64,000 nt of DNA, from positions 147,829 through 211,828 of the forward strand of contig NZ_JARVKW010000008.1 in assembly GCF_029813775.1 (NCBI RefSeq), given 5' to 3'. This DNA comes from Streptomyces sp. DH24. Lineage in GTDB: Bacteria > Actinomycetota > Actinomycetes > Streptomycetales > Streptomycetaceae. Numbering within the stretch: the first letter of the stretch is position 1; every line of letters begins with the position of its first letter. This document shows, in pieces, positions 63,746-64,000 of this stretch. The position numbers and the translations under genes are program-made. Below the pieces are notes generated by a model, which had not been told where the DNA came from, ran no database searches, and saw only the letters and a list, made by a program, of their open reading frames with translations.

Positions 63746-64000
63746 TCAAGCCGGACCAAATCCCGCAGTTCACGGGCGATCTGGCGCAGTTGGAGAAGGA
63801 TTACGCGGCCCTGAAGAAGGACGCGGGGAACATCCGCAGTGCGGGCAGTGACGTCCACACTCAATTCCAGGGCCTGTCGGCGTACTACCAGGCGCCGGAG
63901 GCGGAGAAGCTCTTCGCGACGACGAAGCCGGTGAAGGACAGGGCGGACGGTTTCGCGGACGATCTGGAGAAGGTGTCGTCGGCGCTGTCGGAGTACGCGA
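63742..64000 (+). CDS. N-terminus of a T7SS polymorphic toxin-like protein, cut by window end
   Basis: 86 codons to the right edge, GTG start overlapping the previous stop. The sequence is entirely helical with heptad-like spacing ([67 protein letters not shown]). This is the N-terminal WXG/LXG-like recognition part of large secreted toxins in actinobacteria. The toxin domain and any immunity gene must lie beyond position 64,000. The assignment rests on context and helix pattern. Confidence 0.6.
   Translation, partial: MIKPDQIPQFTGDLAQLEKDYAALKKDAGNIRSAGSDVHTQFQGLSAYYQAPEAEKLFATTKPVKDRADGFADDLEKVSSALSEYA

Overview
This is a high-GC actinobacterial chromosome segment, almost certainly Streptomyces. 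The reasons are G/C-rich third codon positions, frequent GTG starts, twin-arginine and lipoprotein exports, leaderless-type promoters, a Nur-type box on an iron superoxide dismutase, a CebR-like box, DUF574 methyltransferase and WXG100-type genes. From memory, the gene order (csnR/malQ/pepN/asd/ECF sigma/subtilase/sodF/rpiB/nei/eis) resembles the part of the S. coelicolor chromosome around csnR, pepN, sodF and rpiB. That is recollection; I ran no alignment. All positions were read by eye.

Left end (1-9.3 kb): a partial GlnX-like membrane protein, then what looks like the chitosan-oligosaccharide operon csnR-csnH-csnK. The importer genes normally lying between the regulator and the GH4 enzyme are gone, leaving about 100 bp of frameshifted permease tail. 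Next come an MscS channel, an HNH endonuclease and a PadR-ABC ATPase-FtsX permease operon with its own palindromic operator.

9.3-27.7 kb: a secreted GH84-type enzyme with CBM32; a small proline-rich protein abutting malQ; a MarR regulator divergent from two tandem EamA exporters and a LysR gene; a secreted PQQ sugar dehydrogenase with a cellulose-binding domain behind a CebR-like box; pepN; asd; and an ECF sigma factor with a membrane partner carrying a collagen-like Gly-X-Y linker.

27.7-41 kb: a large secreted subtilase, a CGNR regulator divergent from a glyoxalase-fold protein and a flavin split-barrel protein, a Tat-exported metallophosphoesterase, an AbiEi-like/DUF559-like protein, a second M1 aminopeptidase, a DsbA-fold mycothiol-type oxidoreductase and a secreted glycerophosphodiesterase.

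41-52 kb: a sugar or polyol catabolic locus. It has a lipoprotein binding protein, two permeases, two different ATPases, a DeoR regulator, a 2-hydroxyacid dehydrogenase and an FGGY kinase in one tightly overlapping minus-strand operon. A second FGGY kinase and a phosphatase are divergent across a strong palindrome. The substrate is not identifiable from sequence alone.

52-64 kb: DUF574 methyltransferase, sodF with Nur box, two related amino-acid permeases flanking bioY, rpiB, a Nei-type glycosylase, an Eis-type acetyltransferase, a membrane SpoIIE-type phosphatase, and at the right edge the start of a type VII-secretion-like cluster whose last gene runs off the window. No rRNA, tRNA, CRISPR array, insertion sequence or phage genes were seen.
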